Positions 57,877 through 64,000 of a DNA stretch of 64,000 nt are shown here, piece after piece. The stretch's first letter is position 1. Each line of letters opens with the position of its first letter. Source of the stretch: Pseudomonas phenolilytica (lineage in GTDB: Bacteria > Pseudomonadota > Gammaproteobacteria > Pseudomonadales > Pseudomonadaceae). Below the pieces are notes generated by a model that was not told the DNA's origin, did not search any database, and was given only the letters and a program-made list of their open reading frames with translations. The position numbers and the translations under genes are program-made. The stretch spans positions 1,008,001 through 1,072,000 of the forward strand of contig NZ_CP058908.1 of the NCBI RefSeq assembly GCF_021432765.1, read 5' to 3'.

Positions 57877-57926
57877 TTGACACCTATCGGGTTAGCAGGC
57901 GGGAGCCTTGCGGCTCCCGCTGCGGC

Positions 57927-59471
<1,545 letters not shown>

Positions 59472-59486
59472 GCCATGACCCTCAAA

Positions 59487-60023
59487 TCAGGATTTCAACG
59501 ATTCGGCCAACTGGCTCAGTTTGCCGCGGACCGAACCGTCGACAACCACATCACCGGCGCGAATCAACACGCCGCCGATCAGCGCAGGGTTCACGACCTG
59601 CTGGAGGTTGACGGTACGATCTAGCCGCTTCGACAGGGCGGCAGCCAAAGTTTGGAGTTGCGCATTGCTGAGCTCGAAGGCGGTTTCAACCTCTGCCTCG
59701 AGCGTTTTCTCGGCTTGCGCCTTGATGTCCTCGTACAGTTCCCACACGGTCGGCAGGACCGTCAGGCGATCATTTTCGCCGAGGGTCTGGACGTAGTTGC
59801 GGAACGCTTCGTCGGCATCGTTGCCAAGCAGACGCACCAATTCCTGAACCTTGCTTGCGCTGGTCAGGCGGGGGTCGTTCAGCAACGCCGCGACTTCAGG
59901 GACTTCAACAGCGATGGCGGCCAGGTTCAGCATCTTCGACCAGGAATCGGTCTGTCCGGCCGCGCTGGCGAACTCGAAAGCGGCTTTCGCGTAAGGCCGA
60001 GCAAGCGTCTGGGTATTGATCAT
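59487..60023 (-). CDS. atpH: ATP synthase delta subunit
   Basis: 178-residue stator subunit that joins F1 to the b-dimer. N-terminal ARPYAKAAFEFA and C-terminal PALIGGVLIRAGDVVVDGS are typical. It lies 12 bases after atpF. Confidence 0.97.
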   Translation of the reverse strand: MINTQTLARPYAKAAFEFASAAGQTDSWSKMLNLAAIAVEVPEVAALLNDPRLTSASKVQELVRLLGNDADEAFRNYVQTLGENDRLTVLPTVWELYEDIKAQAEKTLEAEVETAFELSNAQLQTLAAALSKRLDRTVNLQQVVNPALIGGVLIRAGDVVVDGSVRGKLSQLAESLKS

Positions 60024-60035
60024 CGCTTGCCTCGC

Positions 60036-60506
60036 TTAGAGTTGGGAGGCCAGTTTTTCGACCAGCTCGTTGTGCACCTTGGCGTCCACCTGGGACTCCA
60101 GGATCTTCTCCGCACCGGCGACGGCCAGAGCCGCTACCTGACTGCGCAGTTGGTCCCTGGCACGGTTCACTTCCTGTTCGATCTCGGCGCGTGCACCGGC
60201 GACCAGACGCTCGCCTTCGACACGTGCCTGCTGCTTGGCTTCCTCGATGATCGAGTTGGCGTGCTTGTTCGCCTGCTCGAGAATCTGGGCAGCCTGCTCC
60301 TTGGTCTCACGCAGGGTGTTGGACACCTTGTCCTGAGCCAGCTTCAGGTCTTGCTGCGCACGGCCTGCCGCATCCAGCCCTTCGGCGATCTTCTTCTGGC
60401 GTGCGCTCATGGCAGCCGTGATCGGCGGCCAGACGAACTTCATGCAGAACCAGACGAAGATAGCGAAGGCGAGCGTTTGACCGAACAGCGTCAAGTTAAT
60501 GTTCAC
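60036..60506 (-). CDS. atpF: ATP synthase b subunit
   Basis: 156-residue peripheral-stalk subunit. I choose GTG 60506 (then NINLTLFGQ), with GAGGT upstream, because 156 residues and this start are normal in Pseudomonas; the longer ORF begins in the atpE-atpF spacer. One membrane helix ([19 protein letters not shown]) and a long charged coiled coil. Confidence 0.95.
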   Translation of the reverse strand: MNINLTLFGQTLAFAIFVWFCMKFVWPPITAAMSARQKKIAEGLDAAGRAQQDLKLAQDKVSNTLRETKEQAAQILEQANKHANSIIEEAKQQARVEGERLVAGARAEIEQEVNRARDQLRSQVAALAVAGAEKILESQVDAKVHNELVEKLASQL

Positions 60507-60599
60507 AGCGATATACCTCGTGCTATCTCGTTCAACGCGGGAGTCATTCCACGGCGACGGGGTTCGCCCGGCGAACCCCATCTCAAACCGGAAAAATGA

Positions 60600-60842
<243 letters not shown>

Positions 60843-60882
60843 CTAGGGGGGTTTAAGGTTTTTCGGTTAAAGCGTTGCGTTT

Positions 60883-61752
<870 letters not shown>

Positions 61753-62154
61753 TCAATGCTTCGGATTGTTTTTCATCAGCAGGAGTGCACTCGCGCCGAC
61801 ACCCAACACCAGCAGGTAGCCGGTGAACAGGGCAACCGGTTCGAGCGGTCTCACCCCCACAAACACCAGCGCAAAAAGCGCTGCTGCCAGAATCTGTTTA
61901 CCCATCTCGCCTGACCAGAAGGACTGGATGATCGCCCTGGTCGAACGTGCGCCAAAATAACGGAATGCCTTGTAGGCGAAGTACAGGTTCGCCAACCAGG
62001 CGATCAGCCCGCCGAGCAACGCCGAATAACCGGCGACGATGCCGAAAACCATTCCACAAAGGACCGCGGCCGCCAGGGCTGCCAATACCTGTATCTGCAA
62101 CACGCGAACGGCCGGCAAACGGTGCAAAGGCGTCTTGTTGCGTATGTTCACCAA
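61753..62154 (-). CDS. atpI: ATP synthase I protein
   Basis: 133-residue membrane protein with four helices, first gene of the operon, thought to help c-ring assembly or ion supply. The family core is GMVFGIVAGYSALLGGLIAWLANLYF (shown here by LLGGLIAWLANLYF) and a C-terminal VGASALLLMKNN. Less conserved than the structural subunits, as usual. A clear promoter lies about 65 bases upstream. Confidence 0.93.
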   Translation of the reverse strand: MVNIRNKTPLHRLPAVRVLQIQVLAALAAAVLCGMVFGIVAGYSALLGGLIAWLANLYFAYKAFRYFGARSTRAIIQSFWSGEMGKQILAAALFALVFVGVRPLEPVALFTGYLLVLGVGASALLLMKNNPKH

Positions 62155-62216
62155 AAAACCATCGCTGGCGGCGAGGCCGCGCCGGGCGCGTTTGCGCAGT
62201 CCAAAAAAGCGCGGCG

Positions 62217-62245
62217 AGTATAGGAGGAGGACCCACCTCGTTCAA
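62217..62245 (-). promoter_or_regulatory. Sigma70 promoter of the atp operon
   Basis: On minus: TTGAAC (62245-62240), 17-base spacer, TATACT (62222-62217). This is close to consensus and ideally spaced, located in the 134-base space between parB and atpI. The start would be near 62209, giving a leader of about 55 bases. Confidence 0.78.
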
Positions 62246-62288
62246 CCATCGGGTAGTAATTTCCGACCGGCACTACAAATTCTTTGTA

Positions 62289-63161
62289 TCAGCGGATGTG
62301 CGCCAGTACGCCCTGCAGCTCATCCAGCGAGTTGTAGCGGATCACCAGCTGCCCCTTGCCCTTCTGGCCATGCTTGATCTGTACCGGAGAGCCCAGCCGC
62401 TCGGCCAGGCGCTGTTCCAGACGGCTGATGTCCGGGTCCGCCTTGACGGCGCTTTTCTCAGCCGGCTTGCCGCTCAGCCACTGGCGAACCAGCGCCTCGG
62501 TCTGTCGTACCGTCAGTCCGCGTGCGACAACATGCCGCGCACCGTCGATCTGCTGTTCGGCCGGCAGGCCAAGCAGGGCGCGGGCGTGCCCCATCTCCAG
62601 GTCACCATGCGACAGCAACGTCTTAATCTCTTCCGGCAAGGCGATCAGGCGCAGCAGATTGCTGATCGAGACCCGCGACTTGCCCACCGCATCGGCAAGC
62701 TGTTGCTGGGTCAGCTGGAATTCCTGCTGCAGGCGCTGCAAGGCCACCGCTTCCTCGATGGGATTGAGGTCCTCGCGCTGAATGTTCTCGATCAGCGCCA
62801 TCGCGATGGCCGCTTCATCGGGAATATCGCGTACCAGTGCCGGGATACTGTCCTTGCCGGCCTGCTGACTGGCACGCCAGCGGCGTTCGCCGGCGATGAT
62901 CTCATAGCGGCCGCCGGTGATCGGACGTACTACGATCGGCTGCATCACGCCCTGGCTGCGGATCGATTGCGCCAGCTCCTCGAGTGCCGTCGGATCCATG
63001 TCCCGGCGTGGCTGGTACTTGCCGCGCTGCACGAGATCCAGCGGCAGGTGCTGCAACTCTCGGTCGTCGATGCGTACGGCCTCTTCCTGCATCGCCGCGA
63101 CCGTGGTGCCGCCGAGCAGGGCATCCAGCCCGCGTCCGAGCCCTCGTTTCTTGGTAGCCAT
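62289..63161 (-). CDS. parB: Chromosome-partitioning protein ParB
   Basis: 290-residue ParB/Spo0J: CTP-binding N-terminal domain (GERRWRASQQAG, ENIQREDLNPIEEA), central HTH (LADAVGKSRVSISNLLRL) and C-terminal dimer domain. Binds parS near the origin. It follows parA by nine bases. I did not find a parS-type palindrome in the window. Confidence 0.97.
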   Translation of the reverse strand: MATKKRGLGRGLDALLGGTTVAAMQEEAVRIDDRELQHLPLDLVQRGKYQPRRDMDPTALEELAQSIRSQGVMQPIVVRPITGGRYEIIAGERRWRASQQAGKDSIPALVRDIPDEAAIAMALIENIQREDLNPIEEAVALQRLQQEFQLTQQQLADAVGKSRVSISNLLRLIALPEEIKTLLSHGDLEMGHARALLGLPAEQQIDGARHVVARGLTVRQTEALVRQWLSGKPAEKSAVKADPDISRLEQRLAERLGSPVQIKHGQKGKGQLVIRYNSLDELQGVLAHIR

Positions 63162-63170
63162 GAAGATTCC

Positions 63171-63959
63171 TTATGCGAGAGCGCTGCGAGCGGCCTTGCG
63201 CTGGCGGCGCGACAGCTCGCCCGCCAGTGCCAGGTAGGCGATCGCGCCCTTGGATTGCTTGTCATAAGCCAGCGCCGGCATGCCGTGGCTCGGCGCCTCG
63301 GCCAGGCGTACGTTGCGCGGAATGACGGTGTCGTAGAGCTTGTCGCCGAAGTGCGCCTTGAGCTGCGCGGACACATCGCTGGTCAGGCTGCTGCGCGGGT
63401 CGTACATAGTGCGCAGCAGGCCTTCGATGGTAAGGCTGGGATTGAGCAGCTGGGCGATGCGCTGGATCGAGTTGACCAGATCGCTCAGGCCCTCCAGTGC
63501 GTAATACTCGCACTGCATGGGGATGATCACGCCGTCGGCGGCGGTCAGCGCGTTGATGGTCAACATCGACAGCGACGGCGGACAGTCGATCAGGATGTAG
63601 TCGTAATTCTCGCGTACCGGCGCCAGCGCCTCGCGCAGGCGGTTTTCCTTGGCCGGCAGGTTGAGCAACGCCACTTCGGCGGCGGTGAGATCGCGATTGG
63701 CCGGCAGCAACTGGTAGCCGCCATGCTCGGAGAACTGCATGGCATCGACCAGGCTGCATTCGCCGATCAGCACGTCGTAGATCGAGTACTCCAGATTGAG
63801 CTTGTCCACGCCGCTGCCGGTGGTGGCGTTGCCCTGCGGATCCAGATCGATCAGCAGGACCCGACGCCGCGTCGCCACCAGCGATGCCGCCAGGTTGATG
63901 CAGGTGGTGGTCTTGGCGACACCGCCCTTCTGGTTGGCGATGGCGATTACTCTGGCCAT
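63171..63959 (-). CDS. parA: Chromosome-partitioning ATPase ParA (Soj)
   Basis: 262-residue Walker-type ATPase for origin segregation. Deviant P-loop NQKGGVAKTT (residues about 9-18), DLDPQGNATTG and DCPPSLSMLTINAL. First of the pair with parB. Upstream (63960-64000) only 41 bases are in the window; rsmG is expected beyond. Confidence 0.97.
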   Translation of the reverse strand: MARVIAIANQKGGVAKTTTCINLAASLVATRRRVLLIDLDPQGNATTGSGVDKLNLEYSIYDVLIGECSLVDAMQFSEHGGYQLLPANRDLTAAEVALLNLPAKENRLREALAPVRENYDYILIDCPPSLSMLTINALTAADGVIIPMQCEYYALEGLSDLVNSIQRIAQLLNPSLTIEGLLRTMYDPRSSLTSDVSAQLKAHFGDKLYDTVIPRNVRLAEAPSHGMPALAYDKQSKGAIAYLALAGELSRRQRKAARSALA

Positions 63960-64000
63960 GATCAGTCTCTGTCCCCGGTCATGAATCGTGGGTCACGAAG

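Noticed and set aside
62155..64000. parS site near parAB
   Set aside because: I looked for a TGTTCCACGTGGAACA-like palindrome in the intergenic bases and found none; it may lie outside the window.

Overview
The window is a high-G+C gammaproteobacterial chromosome segment. It most likely comes from the Pseudomonas stutzeri group (Stutzerimonas) or a close relative. This rests on Pseudomonas-type gene clusters (trpI/trpBA, the order parA-parB-atpIBEFHAGDC-glmU-glmR-glmS, ctaA-cyoE-SCO) and on cassette sites of about 76 bp that resemble the attC family of P. stutzeri chromosomal integrons. The right edge (parA, parB, atp) places it close to the replication origin, which should lie just to the right. 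The genus is inferred from gene content, not from a database search.

Layout. 1-3.8 kb: end of a cytochrome c oxidase cluster (SURF1 fragment, a small SCO-like membrane protein, haem A synthase, haem O synthase, SCO copper chaperone). 3.8-10.3 kb: two ferritin-like proteins, a zinc-peptidase-like lipoprotein, twin lipoproteins with a flavin-dependent monooxygenase, dodecin, a KTSC protein and a DUF3060 protein. 10.3-16.9 kb: trpI and trpBA, a YghU-type glutathione transferase, a small GNAT and an ABC exporter. 16.9-21.4 kb: a block of short palindromic GTAGGGTGG repeats, then an AT-richer array of five integron gene cassettes (six genes, five attC sites, no integrase in the window). 21.4-24.8 kb: a DUF421 gene with two compensating frameshifts, a LysR regulator and phosphoglucomutase.

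24.8-49.99 kb is a large aromatic-degradation locus, nearly all on the minus strand. A DmpR/MopR-type sigma54 activator has its own terminator and lies upstream of a promoter region with candidate UAS, IHF site and -24/-12 element. That region drives catechol 2,3-dioxygenase, the six-component phenol hydroxylase (dmpKLMNOP) and a GFA-family gene. A second transcription unit encodes the oxalocrotonate branch (dmpC,E,H,I,F,G), followed by an SDR, a long tautomerase, a GlcG-like protein and the ferredoxin that reactivates the dioxygenase. No 2-hydroxymuconic semialdehyde hydrolase (dmpD) is present. Upstream of dmpR are a chemoreceptor without a periplasmic sensor and a DUF1302-DUF1329-YCF48-RND/MMPL export or outer-membrane module with a divergent BenM/CatM-like LysR gene. 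The same ATAC-N7-GTAT operator, with an identically placed second ATAC half-site, lies before that module and before dmpC. This suggests that one LysR protein links the lower pathway to the envelope module.

50-64 kb: a methyltransferase, glmS, glmR, glmU, the complete ATP synthase operon with a clear sigma70 promoter and terminator, and parB-parA. This is the conserved origin-proximal core.
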